Positions 1 to 9,199 are shown, counted from the first letter of the stretch. The stretch: 64,000 bases of DNA from Methylocystis heyeri (GCF_004802635.2 NZ_CP046053.1:81220-145219); one strand, 5' to 3'. The notes: generated by a model from the sequence alone, not told the origin. A program made the numbers and translations.

Positions 1-14
1 ATAATTTTTCTCCT
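1..14 (+). repeat. RIT left terminal inverted repeat
   Basis: ATAATTTTTCTCCT is the exact reverse complement of bases 3592-3605. It could extend leftwards out of the window. Confidence 0.8.
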
Positions 15-22
15 CTCGCTAC

Positions 23-53
23 GGTCCTTCGTTTTTGTTCAAACGAAGGGACC
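23..53 (+). promoter_or_regulatory. Stem-loop covering the ritA ribosome-binding site
   Basis: GGTCCTTCGTTT (23-34) pairs with AAACGAAGGGACC (41-53) with one bulged base. The AAGGG that would serve as the ribosome-binding site of the first recombinase sits in the right arm, a few bases before the ATG at 57. Translation could be limited by this hairpin; the regulatory role is inference. Confidence 0.5.
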
Positions 54-56
54 AAC

Positions 57-1616
57 ATGACAGCCAAAAACCGCCCGCTCGCCGAACAGCGTTGCAGCGA
101 GCAGGATGCGCCGGCGCCGGACTACGCTCTGGCGTCTGCATTTCTCGAAAGCCTCAGAAGTTTCCGTTCAGGGGCGTTGCAAATCGACCAAAGCGCCGCG
201 CGTCACTTTTTGACGTGGCTCCACAAGAGCCGCATCCCGTTGAGTGGCGTCGATGAAGCGATCGTCGAACGTTTCGCGCGGCATCGCTGTCGATGCGGTC
301 GTTACAGAGCGCGCCAACTCAAAACATTGACGTATCTCGGCCGCGTTCGTCGCTTCGTCTGCTTTTTGGAGGAGCGCGACCAAATTCAGGTTGTCAAAGA
401 CGTCGAATGCATCGACACGCATCTCGCCGATTTCGCGCGTCATCTCGACACACTTGGTTATAGCCAAGAATGTCGGCGCAGCTATCGGTCAGAGGCGGAG
501 CATCTCGTGGTGTGGCTTCGCCTGTCTCGTGTTTTGTGGCGCGATGTGGACGACGCCGTAATCGAACGTTTCGTCCAGCACGATTGCCGCTGCCCCATAA
601 AGCGCAAGCGCGGCAAAGTGGTCGAGGGCACGGGGTTCGCACGGCGCCGACGAGGCGCGCGTGGCTTCATCGACTTCTTGCGGCGTCGCGACGCGATTCC
701 GCCAGTGAGCACAGAACCGACATTCGTCGAAGACCCGCGCCTTTCTGCGTTTCGTATTTGGCTCAAACGTCATCGCGGGACGACCGATGAGACGATACGG
801 CGCTATCTCCAGGAGGCGTCGCGCTGGGCGTCGGCGTTGGGCCCGGATCCGGCCACCTTCGACGCCGCGACAATCCGCGCCATCGTGCTCGATCAAGCGC
901 CATCGCGCTCACGTGCATCGGTTCGAATGACAGTGACGGTGTTGCGCGTGTATTTGCGATTCCTGTCCGCGCAGGGCGAATGCCGACCCGAGCTCATTCA
1001 TGCCGTGCCGCCCGCGGCATTGCGTCGTCTCGCGACGCTTCCACGCTACGCCAGCCCGGAAACGATCGAACGGATCATCGACTCCTGCGATCTGTCCACG
1101 CCTGTCGGCGTCCGGGACCGGGCGATTCTGCTTCTCCTGGCGCGCCTTGGACTTCGCGCCGGCGATGTCTGGCGGTTGCGGCTCGCCGATATCGATTGGG
1201 CGAACGCGGTCCTCTGCCTGCGCCACGGCAAAAGTCGACAACCGACACGGTTGCCTTTGCCGCAGGACGCCGGGGACGCGCTGTTGGCTTATCTCACCGA
1301 GGCGCGCCCGCCGGCCCGTGAAGCGCATGTGTTCCTGCGTGTCCAGGCTCCCTTCAGGCCGTTCGCGTCCGCGTCGGAGATCGCGGGCATCGTTGCTCGG
1401 GCGGTGGCTCGAACAGGGATCGAAGGCGTTCCCACTGGCTCCCATCTGTTTCGTCACTCACTCGCGACGGCCATGTTGCGCGGCGGCGCGAATCTGGAGT
1501 CGGTCGGAACGATCCTGCGTCATCGTTCGCCGGGCACGACGGCCATCTATGCGAAGGTCGACATCACGATGCTCGAGGCCGTCGCGCAGCCCTGGCTCGG
1601 AGGCGAAGCATGCTGA
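57..1616 (+). CDS. ritA: Tyrosine recombinase, first of a RIT trio
   Basis: A 519-residue tyrosine site-specific recombinase. The C-terminal half carries the catalytic pattern: an Arg in LGLRAGDVWRL, the HLFRH box (HxxR), LRHRS, and a terminal Tyr in IYAKVD. The long N-terminal part contains two SAM-like core-binding repeats with similar RRY/RSY segments, longer than most integrases. The next gene starts inside its last codons (ATG at 1610, stop at 1614-1616), so the trio is translationally coupled. The start at 57 follows an AAGGG partly hidden in a hairpin. Its role would be strand exchange during movement of the element. Confidence 0.85.
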   Translation: MTAKNRPLAEQRCSEQDAPAPDYALASAFLESLRSFRSGALQIDQSAARHFLTWLHKSRIPLSGVDEAIVERFARHRCRCGRYRARQLKTLTYLGRVRRFVCFLEERDQIQVVKDVECIDTHLADFARHLDTLGYSQECRRSYRSEAEHLVVWLRLSRVLWRDVDDAVIERFVQHDCRCPIKRKRGKVVEGTGFARRRRGARGFIDFLRRRDAIPPVSTEPTFVEDPRLSAFRIWLKRHRGTTDETIRRYLQEASRWASALGPDPATFDAATIRAIVLDQAPSRSRASVRMTVTVLRVYLRFLSAQGECRPELIHAVPPAALRRLATLPRYASPETIERIIDSCDLSTPVGVRDRAILLLLARLGLRAGDVWRLRLADIDWANAVLCLRHGKSRQPTRLPLPQDAGDALLAYLTEARPPAREAHVFLRVQAPFRPFASASEIAGIVARAVARTGIEGVPTGSHLFRHSLATAMLRGGANLESVGTILRHRSPGTTAIYAKVDITMLEAVAQPWLGGEAC

Positions 1617-2524
1617 GCAATCATGTCGCCCGTTATGTCGCCCTGCATCGAGGTCTTGGGCTGGAGTTCAACGAGCAAGAGCGGCTTCTGGAGCTCTTTG
1701 CGGAATACGCGGAGGCGCATGAAGACGTCTGCGTTCAAACCAGGCGCGTCCATGAGTGGTGCGCGTCCGCGTCGTCGCCGAACTCGGCGAGAACCAAGTA
1801 TGACACGGTTCGACGTTTTTGCGCATTTCTCAACGCCGAAGACCCGCAACACGAGGTCCCGCCCGCAAACGCCCTCGGGCGCGGCAAGCGCCCGCGACCG
1901 GCTCCGCACATCCTGGAGCCCGAGCAAATACGCGCGATCATGCAAGCCGCTCTGGAGTTGCCGCCCAAGAACTCGATCAGTCCGCACACCTATCATTGCC
2001 TCTTCGGCTTGCTGGCCGCAACGGGTCTGCGGATTTCCGAAGCTCTGGCCCTGCAACGGCGAGATTTCACTGAAGACGGTCTGATCATCCGGCAAGGTAA
2101 ATTCGGCAAGAGCCGCCTCGTGCCGCTCCACTCCACCATGCAACGGGCACTGGCGGATTACCTGGCGCTGCGGGACAAGCTGGGCGGAAACGGCGACGAT
2201 CTGTTCGTTGTCAAAACCCGCCGGCCGCCGTCGGCGACCAGAGTTTACGTCGTCTTCGTTCGGTTGGCGCGCGAACTCGGTTTCCGAGGGCCGCCTGGAG
2301 CCCGCGGGCCCCGGCTGCACGACCTGCGTCACACCTTCGCCGTGCGGTCGCTGGAGGCGTGTGCGCACGACCGGCAAGCGGTCAGGCGTCACATGGCGGC
2401 GCTCAGCGTCTATCTCGGTCACGCGGACGTTGCGAACACCTACTGGTATCTGCAAGCGACGCCCGTTCTGATGCGCGACATCGCCGAAGCGAACGAACGT
2501 CTGTTTCAGGGAGAGGCGGCATGA
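1610..2524 (+). CDS. ritB: Tyrosine recombinase, second of a RIT trio
   Basis: A 304-residue tyrosine recombinase of ordinary integrase length. Catalytic residues are visible: Arg in ATGLRISEAL, LHDLRHTFA (HxxR), LGHAD, and Tyr in NTYWYL. It overlaps the upstream recombinase by 7 bp and the downstream one by 4 bp (ATGA at 2521-2524). Three unlike recombinases in this order is diagnostic of RIT elements; the individual role of each is not known to me. Confidence 0.85.
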   Translation: MLSNHVARYVALHRGLGLEFNEQERLLELFAEYAEAHEDVCVQTRRVHEWCASASSPNSARTKYDTVRRFCAFLNAEDPQHEVPPANALGRGKRPRPAPHILEPEQIRAIMQAALELPPKNSISPHTYHCLFGLLAATGLRISEALALQRRDFTEDGLIIRQGKFGKSRLVPLHSTMQRALADYLALRDKLGGNGDDLFVVKTRRPPSATRVYVVFVRLARELGFRGPPGARGPRLHDLRHTFAVRSLEACAHDRQAVRRHMAALSVYLGHADVANTYWYLQATPVLMRDIAEANERLFQGEAA

Positions 2525-3525
2525 CGGCCCTCGCTCCCTACCTCGCCAAGTTTCTGCGCGAACATCTGCCGCGCGAACGAAATGCCAGTCCTCACACGGT
2601 CGCGGCCTATGCTCACAGCTTCACGCTTTTGGTTCGTTTCGCGGCGGAGCGCCTGAAGCGGAGGCCGACCGACCTCGCCGTCGAGGACATCGACCCAAAG
2701 CTCGTGCTGGAGTTCCTCGATCATGTCGAGGAAAGCCGGGGAAACAGCGCGCGCACCCGCAACACGCGTCTCGCCGCTGTCCGAACATTCTTCCGATACA
2801 TCGAATACCAGGCGCCGGCCTGCCTCGACCAGGCGCTGCGCATCCGCGCGCTTCCAATCAAGCGAACCGACGCGACGCTCATCGACCATCTCACCAAAGA
2901 GGAGGTCCAGGCGGTGCTGGCGGCTCCGGATCCGTGCAGCTTGGGCGGAACCCGCGACCGCGCCATGCTGCATCTGACCTATGCCGCAGGGCTTCGCGTC
3001 TCCGAACTGCTCTCGCTTCGCATCGACGATTTTCCGCAGCCGTCGCTCGCGACGGTGAAGATCCTCGGGAAAGGGCGGCGCGAGCGGGTGCTGCCGTTGT
3101 GGCGCGAAACGCAAACCGTGTTGAGAGCATGGCTCGCGGTTCGCCCGTCCGGTCAGGCCCCAGAACTGTTTCTCAATCGCAACGGCGGACGGATGAGCCG
3201 CGACGGGTTCGCGCATCGATTGGCGCTCCATGTCGCGGCCGCCACCCGGACGCAGCCGTCCTTGGCAGATAAACACGTGACGCCGCATGTGCTTCGACAC
3301 AGTTGCGCCATGCATACGCTCGCAGCGACCGGCGACATACGGAAAGTCGCGCTTTGGCTCGGCCACGCGAGCATACAGAGCACGGAAGCCTATCTCCGGG
3401 CCGATCCCGCAGAAAAATTGGCGGTGCTGTCGGCGCACGCTTCGCCGACGATCCAGAAAGGCAAGTTCCGGCCGCCACCCGATGCTTTGCTTGCGATGCT
3501 CGGCGAGGTCCGAAACACCGCGTAA
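2521..3525 (+). CDS. ritC: Tyrosine recombinase, third of a RIT trio
   Basis: A 334-residue tyrosine recombinase resembling XerC/XerD in layout. It has a core-binding N-terminal domain and then AAGLRVSELL (catalytic Arg), PHVLRHSCA (HxxR), LWLGHAS and the Tyr in TEAYL. The start at 2521 (ATGACG) overlaps the stop of the second recombinase by 4 bp and was preferred to a longer frame opening at 2359, which lies inside the neighbour. A strong hairpin plus T-tract follows the gene. Confidence 0.85.
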   Translation: MTALAPYLAKFLREHLPRERNASPHTVAAYAHSFTLLVRFAAERLKRRPTDLAVEDIDPKLVLEFLDHVEESRGNSARTRNTRLAAVRTFFRYIEYQAPACLDQALRIRALPIKRTDATLIDHLTKEEVQAVLAAPDPCSLGGTRDRAMLHLTYAAGLRVSELLSLRIDDFPQPSLATVKILGKGRRERVLPLWRETQTVLRAWLAVRPSGQAPELFLNRNGGRMSRDGFAHRLALHVAAATRTQPSLADKHVTPHVLRHSCAMHTLAATGDIRKVALWLGHASIQSTEAYLRADPAEKLAVLSAHASPTIQKGKFRPPPDALLAMLGEVRNTA

Positions 3526-3551
3526 CGCCAAACCCCCGCCCAACTTCACCG

Positions 3552-3582
3552 CCCCTCGGCTGCCCCCAGCCGAGGGGTTTTT
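3552..3582 (+). terminator. Rho-independent terminator of the RIT operon
   Basis: CCCCTCGGCTG (3552-3562) pairs perfectly with CAGCCGAGGGG (3567-3577) and is followed by five T residues. It lies 27 bp after the third recombinase stop and just inside the right inverted repeat. Confidence 0.8.
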
Positions 3583-3591
3583 CACAACAGA

Positions 3592-3605
3592 AGGAGAAAA
3601 ATTAT
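3592..3605 (-). repeat. RIT right terminal inverted repeat
   Basis: AGGAGAAAAATTAT, the exact reverse complement of bases 1-14. The last two bases plus the following G create an ATG that opens the truncated helicase frame. Confidence 0.8.
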
Positions 3606-5478
3606 GCCGCGCAATCATCGAGCTTTCCCCCGCAAAACCGGGGATTCGTCACGGCCACTCGGCATATCGGGCAACGTGGCAGAATATGTTTTGGACTACC
3701 TCGCCCACAGCTTCCCGACCCAGCTCTATGAGCCATTCACCGACAGCGAAGGCAATCTGTCGTCGCGTCCCGTCTTTCGCGACGGCCAGCCCGTGCTATG
3801 CCGAGAGGCGGTCGCGCGTCGCGATCGGCTGATCGAGAGACTGGCGTCCCTGCCGCCCGTGCATGGCGCCCTCGACCAGATCGTTCAGCGCTTTGGCGCG
3901 GACATGGTGGCCGAGGTGACGGGCCGCTCTCGACGTATCGTTCGCAAGACCGGACGGAACAGCGTCGATCGCCTCGTCGTCGAGAATCGCGCGCCTTCGG
4001 CCAATCTCGCCGAGGCGCAGGCGTTCATGGATGACGCCAAGCGCATCCTCGTGTTCTCGGACGCCGGCGGCACCGGGCGCTCCTATCATGCCGAGCTGTC
4101 GGCGAAGAACCGCCGCCTGCGCGTCCACTATCTGCTCGAGGCCGGATGGAAGGCCGACGCCGCCATCCAGGGACTCGGGCGCACGAACCGGACCAATCAG
4201 GCGCAGCCGCCTCTGTTCCGCCCGATCGCAACCAATGTGAAGGCGGAGAAGCGCTTTCTCTCAACTATAGCCCGCCGTCTCGACACGCTCGGCGCCATCA
4301 CCAAGGGCCAGCGTCAAACCGGCGGACAGGGATTGTTCCGGCCACAGGACAATCTGGAAAGCCAGTACGCCCGCGACGCCTTGCGTCAGCTCTATGTCCT
4401 GCTGGTCGCGGGCAAGGTCGAGGACTGCTCGCTTGGAGTTTTTGAGGACGCGACCGGGCTGAAACTCACCGACAGCAACGGGATCAAGGACGAGCTGCCG
4501 CCCATCACCACCTTCCTCAACCGGCTGCTGGCGCTCACCATCGATCTCCAGAACATTCTGTTCACGGCGTTCGAGCAGCTCATGAACGCCCGCATCGAGG
4601 GCGCGATTGCATCTGGAAGTTATGACGCAGGGCTGGAGACCCTGACGGCGGAGAGTTTTATCGTCACCGATCGCCGGACGATCTACACCCATCCCGGCAC
4701 GGCGGCGGAAACGCGCCTGCTGACGATCACGCAGCGCGAGAGGAACCAGCCCGTCACTCTGGACGAGGCGCTGGATCGACTCTCCGATCCTCGCGCGCGC
4801 CTTCTGGTCAACAGCCAGTCGAGCCGCGCCGCCGTGCAAATCCCGGCGCCCAGCGTGATGCTCGACGACGGCGAGGTGGAACGCCGCGTGCGGCTGATCC
4901 GGCCGATGGAGCGCCCCGCTTTTTCCTTGGCGATGATGCCGCAGACCCATTGGCGGGACGCCGACCGCGAAACCTTCGCCAGCGCTTGGGCGGCGGAGCT
5001 CGCCGCCGTGCCGGAATTTGTCGACAGCACAATCCACATTGTCGCCGGCCTATTGCTGCCGATCTGGAAACGTCTTCCGAACGAGTCGACACGGGTTTAT
5101 CGGCTCCAGACCGATGCGGGAGAACGCATCGTCGGCCGCAAGGTCTCGGCGACGTGGGCGACGGTGGCGCTGGAAGGGGACGCGACCAATCTTTCACCCG
5201 ATGACGCCTTTGCCGCGCTGATGGCCGGTAAGACCGTCATCGATCTTGCCGAGGAGCTCCAACTGCGCCGCGTTCGCGTCATGGGCGCCAACCGGATCGA
5301 ATTGACCGGTTTCACCGACGCGATGCGGGAGCGGCTGAGCGCTTATGGTCTCTTCCACGAGATCATCTCCTGGAAGCTGCGGATGTTTGTCCCGACCGAC
5401 GCGACGGGCGCGGCGATTCTCGCACGGGTGATGGAGCGCTACCCGTTGTCGCGCGTCAGCGAGCGGGACGCGGCGTGA
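3604..5478 (+). pseudogene. Strawberry notch family helicase, C-terminal part (truncated)
   Basis: The 624-residue frame matches the C-terminal portion of plasmid strawberry-notch proteins, which are usually over 1,300 residues with an N-terminal methyltransferase-like and DEAD helicase part. Visible are the second helicase lobe (SDAGGTGRS, then GLGRTNRTNQ as the arginine-finger motif VI) and the long C-terminal domain. The N-terminal ATPase half is missing and the RIT element lies directly upstream, so the gene is probably disrupted. The first ~25 residues do not resemble the family and may be translated from element DNA. It ends 1 bp before the next gene. Confidence 0.75.
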
Positions 5479-5479
5479 G

Positions 5480-6520
5480 ATGGCGCGGGGCGCCTCCGAA
5501 CTGGCATGCCGTCTCGCGCGCGAGGCCGAGGCGGTATGCCGTCACTATCTCTCCAACGGTCGCCGTCACGGCAATTATTGGGTGGTCGGCGACGTCGCGA
5601 ACACACCGGGCCGCTCTATGTTCGTGCGGCTGAAGGGCGGCGAATCCGGCAGGGGCGGGGCAGGAAAATGGACCGATGGCGCGACGGCCGATCATGGCGA
5701 TTTGCTCGACGTCATTCGCGGGAGCTGCGGCCTCGTCGACTTCCACGACGTGATGGACGAAGCACGGCGCTTTCTCAGCCTGCCACGACCGGAGCCAGAA
5801 CCGGAATGGCGCCGTCAGCACGCGCGAGCGCCGACTGGGTCGCCGGAATCGGCGCGACGACTGTTCGCAATGTCGCGGTCGATTGCGGGCACTGTCGCGG
5901 AAACCTATCTGCGCAATCGCGGCATTGCGGCTTTGCAGGGAACCGCGAACCTGCGCTTCCACCCGCGTTGCTATTACCGGCCCTGCGATGACGCGCCGAC
6001 CCAGACTTGGCCGGCGATGATCGCCGCCGTCACCGCCTTTGGCGGCGAGATCACCGGAGCGCATCGCACCTGGCTCGATCCCTCTGGCGAAGACAAGGCG
6101 CCGATCGACACGCCAAGGCGGGCGATGGGCCAACTCCTCGGCAACGCCGTCCGCTTCGATAGGGCGCAAGACGTCATGGCGGCGGGTGAAGGAATCGAAA
6201 CCGTGTTGTCGCTGCGATGCGTCATGCCCGACATGCCGATGGTGGCGGCGCTCTCAGCCGCGCATTTGGCCGCGATCCTGCTTCCGGTGACGCTGCGGCG
6301 TCTCTATATCGTCCGCGACGACGATGCCGCAGGCGCCGGCGCGGCGGCGCGTTTGATCGACCGTGCGAAGGCGCTCGGAATCGAGGCGATCGCTTTGTCG
6401 CCGACGCTGGAGGACTTCAACGACGATCTCCGCGGACTCGGCGTCGATGCGCTGCGGACGGCGATCAGGACGCAAATCGCGCCGCAGGACGTAGCTCGCT
6501 TCATGGAATTGCCGGCGTGA
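5480..6520 (+). CDS. Toprim-domain, primase-like protein (DUF7146 type)
   Basis: A 346-residue protein with an N-terminal DNA-binding region (YWVVGD, KWTDGATADHGD) and a C-terminal Toprim fold. The Toprim glutamate is in AGEGIET and the acidic cluster in YIVRDDDAAG. Such proteins accompany strawberry-notch, DUF2493, DUF736 and ArdC genes on proteobacterial plasmids and are often annotated as primase-like. The start is 1 bp after the upstream stop, indicating a common transcript. A second protein of the same class is at 52399-53301. The precise activity is unproven. Confidence 0.75.
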   Translation: MARGASELACRLAREAEAVCRHYLSNGRRHGNYWVVGDVANTPGRSMFVRLKGGESGRGGAGKWTDGATADHGDLLDVIRGSCGLVDFHDVMDEARRFLSLPRPEPEPEWRRQHARAPTGSPESARRLFAMSRSIAGTVAETYLRNRGIAALQGTANLRFHPRCYYRPCDDAPTQTWPAMIAAVTAFGGEITGAHRTWLDPSGEDKAPIDTPRRAMGQLLGNAVRFDRAQDVMAAGEGIETVLSLRCVMPDMPMVAALSAAHLAAILLPVTLRRLYIVRDDDAAGAGAAARLIDRAKALGIEAIALSPTLEDFNDDLRGLGVDALRTAIRTQIAPQDVARFMELPA

Positions 6521-6669
6521 GCCGGAACGGGGAAACGAGGCGCGGCGGCGCGCGGATCTGATGTCGCATCGGATCGTGGCGCTTCCCGTTGTGTCGGAGA
6601 GGACTGCGACCACGGCCTTCTTCAGAGGGCGATCGGGGCGGCAAACGGCCCGGGCCGGCAATGGCTTCA

Positions 6670-6729
6670 GGCCGGCTATTTTCCGTCGGCGGCAAGCCGC
6701 CTTTACATCGCGAGACAAAATAGCCGGCC
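6670..6729 (+). promoter_or_regulatory. Structured leader upstream of the DUF2493 gene
   Basis: GGCCGGCTATTTT (6670-6682) pairs perfectly with AAAATAGCCGGCC (6717-6729). Inside the 34-nt loop is a smaller palindrome, GGCGGCAAGCCGCC (6688-6701). The structure ends 126 bp before the ATG at 6856. Comparable outer stems with inner hairpins precede the genes at 8153 and 9200, suggesting a family of cis-regulatory leaders. The rest of 6521-6855 shows no credible gene. Confidence 0.55.
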
Positions 6730-6812
6730 TTCCGCCATCCTCCACTTCGTTCCGGCCCTTCGCTGCGCTTCGGGTGCAAGCCCGGTCCGCCCGCCGCCTT
6801 TCGTCGCCATGA

Positions 6813-6830
6813 AGGCCGCGATGGGCGCGG
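6813..6830 (+). repeat. Leader repeat copy 1
   Basis: AGGCCGCGATGGGCGCGG occurs here and again at 9150-9167, in both cases between the long stem-loop and the start codon (26 bp and 33 bp before the ATG). Flanking bases TCG..CCAT are also shared. Probably part of the same leader architecture. Confidence 0.55.
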
Positions 6831-6855
6831 TCGATCCGACGAAGGGTAGCCCCCC

Positions 6856-7794
6856 ATGACGACCGAACGCATCGAACCCGGCTTTGAACCGCCGCATAAC
6901 TCATCCCCGACCGATCGCGTCCTCGACGAACTCCAGCTCTACGGCTACCGCCCCTTCCAGGGCGAACCCGACCCGAGGCCGCTGCCGCAAGCCCAAACGA
7001 TCGCGAGCGCAGTCGCCGACATTTTCGACGCCCTGATCGCCACATTGGGCGAGACCCGCCTCGAACCCGACCTCGAGGAGCTGCTGTGGTCGAGCGTCAA
7101 TCTCTTCCACCGCGCCGTCTCCCGCATCGAGCGCGAACTGGACGACAACGAGCAGGCGCAGCGGCGCGGGCAGAAGGAACAGGACGGCTCCGAAATCCGC
7201 TCGGTCGAATTGGAGCGCCTCATCGCCGAGGGGATGACGCTGATCGAGCGCAGGAACAGTTTTGAATTCTTCCGCGATTGCGCCGCCGAACAATTCGAGC
7301 GCCATACCGGCTCGTCCTGGCGTCCGCGCAGCGGATCGATGGTCAATCATCGCGCGCTGACCTCGGCCATGATCGACAGCCGCGACTTTATCGCCGCCAA
7401 GCGTCGCGCCGAGACGCAAGTGCTGCTCCCCGCGGGACCGAAAATCGCCTTCACCGGCGGGTTCGAATTCAACGATCATCGCGCCATCTGGGACCGGCTC
7501 GACAAGGTCCACGCCAAACATCCCGACATGGTGCTGTTGCATGGCGGTTCGCCGAAGGGCGCCGAGCGCATCGCCGCCAAATGGGCCGATCATCGAAAGG
7601 TTCCGCAGATCGCCTTCAAGCCCGACTGGACCAAGCACGCCAAGGCGGCGCCGTTCAAGCGCAACGACCAAATGCTCGACGTGCTGCCGATCGGAGTCAT
7701 CGCTTTCCCCGGCTCGGGGATCTCCGCGAACCTCGCCGACAAGGCGAGGAAACTCGGCATCCCGGTGTGGACGTTCGATGAGGGCGGCGCGTGA
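6856..7794 (+). CDS. DUF2493 (SLOG-superfamily) protein
   Basis: A 312-residue protein whose last ~110 residues form a DUF2493 domain: KIAFTGGFEFNDH, then VLLHGGSPKGAERIA and IAFPGSG, the nucleotide-binding glycine-rich turns typical of the SLOG/DprA-like fold. The N-terminal half is an alpha-helical region with no recognised domain. SLOG proteins bind nucleotides or nucleotide-derived ligands; the ligand here is unknown. The gene is part of the conserved plasmid set around strawberry notch and DUF736 and is preceded by a structured leader at 6670-6729. Confidence 0.8.
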   Translation: MTTERIEPGFEPPHNSSPTDRVLDELQLYGYRPFQGEPDPRPLPQAQTIASAVADIFDALIATLGETRLEPDLEELLWSSVNLFHRAVSRIERELDDNEQAQRRGQKEQDGSEIRSVELERLIAEGMTLIERRNSFEFFRDCAAEQFERHTGSSWRPRSGSMVNHRALTSAMIDSRDFIAAKRRAETQVLLPAGPKIAFTGGFEFNDHRAIWDRLDKVHAKHPDMVLLHGGSPKGAERIAAKWADHRKVPQIAFKPDWTKHAKAAPFKRNDQMLDVLPIGVIAFPGSGISANLADKARKLGIPVWTFDEGGA

Positions 7795-7995
7795 GCGCCG
7801 GTTCGACGCATCTTTGGGCGCCAAAATCATTTTCGCGATCAACCAGCTTACGACTGTCGTGACAAAGCCGACGGGATGCCGAGTGCGCAGTCCAGAATCG
7901 GCGGCAGGCCAGCTGCAACGGCGGGCAGGGGACTTTTTGGCATTCGCCTCCCAACCCCGGCGGGCGCCACCCCGCTCTCATTGGCGCAATCCTTG

Positions 7996-8098
7996 GTCCG
8001 GCCCATGGCCTGACGCCATCAACCCGCGAGGGGTCCGCTACGCGAGCGTGCGGCCTCTGCGGCTTCGCCTGCGAGGTGATTGCGGCCGTGGGCCGGAC
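7996..8098 (+). promoter_or_regulatory. Structured leader upstream of the 56-aa gene
   Basis: GTCCGGCCCATGGCC (7996-8010) pairs with GGCCGTGGGCCGGAC (8084-8098), 14 of 15 positions. Within the 73-nt loop CCTC/GAGG pairing can form an inner hairpin. The gene starts 54 bp downstream at 8153. The layout matches the leaders at 6670 and 9018. The remainder of 7795-8152 has no supported gene. Confidence 0.5.
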
Positions 8099-8152
8099 TT
8101 ACGGGCGCCTGTCGCGCGGGGCTGGTCCCCGCCTCAAAGACGGGAGCCGAAA

Positions 8153-8323
8153 ATGTCTCAAGCCCTCAACACCGCTTACGCCTGCGGCTGGAGCCTCGCC
8201 ACCACCCTCATGACCTGCGTCGTCGTCTTTCGCGCTGGCGACGACGATTTCGGCGTCATGACGACCGCCGAATATGACGGCGATCCGGAAATTGTGATCC
8301 ACGAATTCGACCCCTGGGCTTGA
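8153..8323 (+). CDS. Small acidic protein, 56 aa
   Basis: A 56-residue protein with a hydrophobic N-terminal half (YACGWSLATTLMTCVVVF) and an acidic C-terminus ending EFDPWA. I do not recognise a domain. The ATG at 8153 was chosen because GGGAG lies just upstream, a structured leader precedes it and a strong terminator follows the stop, giving a complete single-gene unit. A longer frame opening at 7541 overlaps DUF2493 and is a shadow. Its position among conserved plasmid genes suggests a real conserved small protein. Confidence 0.6.
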   Translation: MSQALNTAYACGWSLATTLMTCVVVFRAGDDDFGVMTTAEYDGDPEIVIHEFDPWA

Positions 8324-8346
8324 ATGGGCTTCGAACACGCCCGCCC

Positions 8347-8390
8347 GGCGGCGGAAGTCCCCACGGATTTTCGCCGCCGCCCATTTTTTT
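8347..8390 (+). terminator. Rho-independent terminator
   Basis: GGCGGCG (8347-8353) pairs with CGCCGCC (8372-8378), extended by GAA/TTT pairing, followed by a run of seven T residues (8384-8390). It closes the 56-aa gene. Confidence 0.75.
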
Positions 8391-9017
8391 CGGCTTTCCT
8401 TGCGTCGCGCCGTTCTTTTGAAGGCGCGAGGGGTCGACGCTTCCTCATGGCGACCCGGTGCGCTACGGAGACCGTCGTCACGATCTCGATCGTCATCGCC
8501 ATCCCGCTCCTTCTCGATCGTCGCAGCGCTCATCTTCGACGTCACCATCTCGACTGGCGTCCCGCAGGCTCCGCCCGGTCAGCCGGCGAGGGCATCGCAC
8601 GGGGCAACATTCGCCGCGACGGCTTCCATCGACCATGAGCGAACATCATGATCGCCGTTGCGCGGCTCCGAGCTTGGTAGATGATCGGGTGTTGACGGAT
8701 CGTCCGGGCAACGTCGAGACGGGGGCGCGGTCGACGCTCTGGCTGGAACAGGCGGCGCCGGCGGCGCGAGGCCAATAGATTGCGGTGGTCTTGCGTGGGG
8801 TTTCTCGGCGTCCGCGATGTTGGTTTGGGAGACGGGGCGGAACGGCTGTGAGCTCGGGGCTGTTTCGCCGGGCGCCGCCGAATTCCTTCCTGTGAACCGT
8901 GGCCGCCTGTTCTCCTTGTTTGGTCTCTGTCTGGTGGCGTCGCTCCCACACGGCCTCTTCAATGGCTTGATCTGGCCGAAGGCCGGCTGCGCCTCGATCG
9001 CCTATCGCAACGCCGCC
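8391..9017. other. Intergenic region without a supported gene
   Basis: Several short open frames exist on both strands but none has a good start context, codon pattern or family resemblance. The stretch separates the 56-aa gene terminator from the leader of the DUF736 gene. Confidence 0.5.
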
Positions 9018-9073
9018 GGGCAAGTTTCTTCCCCTGGGCTGCGCCCATTCCTCGCGAGGCAAGAAACTCGCCC
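9018..9073 (+). promoter_or_regulatory. Structured leader upstream of the DUF736 gene
   Basis: GGGCAAGTTTCTT (9018-9030) pairs with AAGAAACTCGCCC (9061-9073), 12 of 13 positions. The loop contains TGGGC-TGC-GCCCA (9035-9047) and the palindrome CCTCGCGAGG (9050-9059). The result is an outer stem with two inner hairpins, like a three-way junction. Repeat copy 2 (9150-9167) and the ATG at 9200 follow. Confidence 0.55.
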
Positions 9074-9149
9074 GCCTGGCGTCCTTCGCGTTGCTGCGGC
9101 CCGCAAGCGGGTGCGTCGTCGATCGCCTTCGGTCTTTCGATCGCCATCG

Positions 9150-9167
9150 AGGCCGCGATGGGCGCGG
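9150..9167 (+). repeat. Leader repeat copy 2
   Basis: Identical to 6813-6830 (AGGCCGCGATGGGCGCGG). It lies 32 bp before the DUF736 start. Confidence 0.55.
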
Positions 9168-9199
9168 GCTCGAAGACAGAAGATCACAGGAGAGTCATC

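Larger units (their letters stand above)
1..3605 (+). mobile_element. RIT element (recombinases in trio)
   Basis: Three tyrosine recombinase genes overlap head to tail (57-1616, 1610-2524, 2521-3525) and lie between 14-bp perfect inverted repeats at 1-14 and 3592-3605. This is the organisation described as recombinase-in-trio elements. The right repeat runs straight into a strawberry-notch coding frame, so the element probably interrupted that gene. The first ~20 residues of that frame do not look like the helicase family, so the true right end may lie up to ~70 bp further in. The left boundary may likewise extend beyond the window. Confidence 0.8.
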
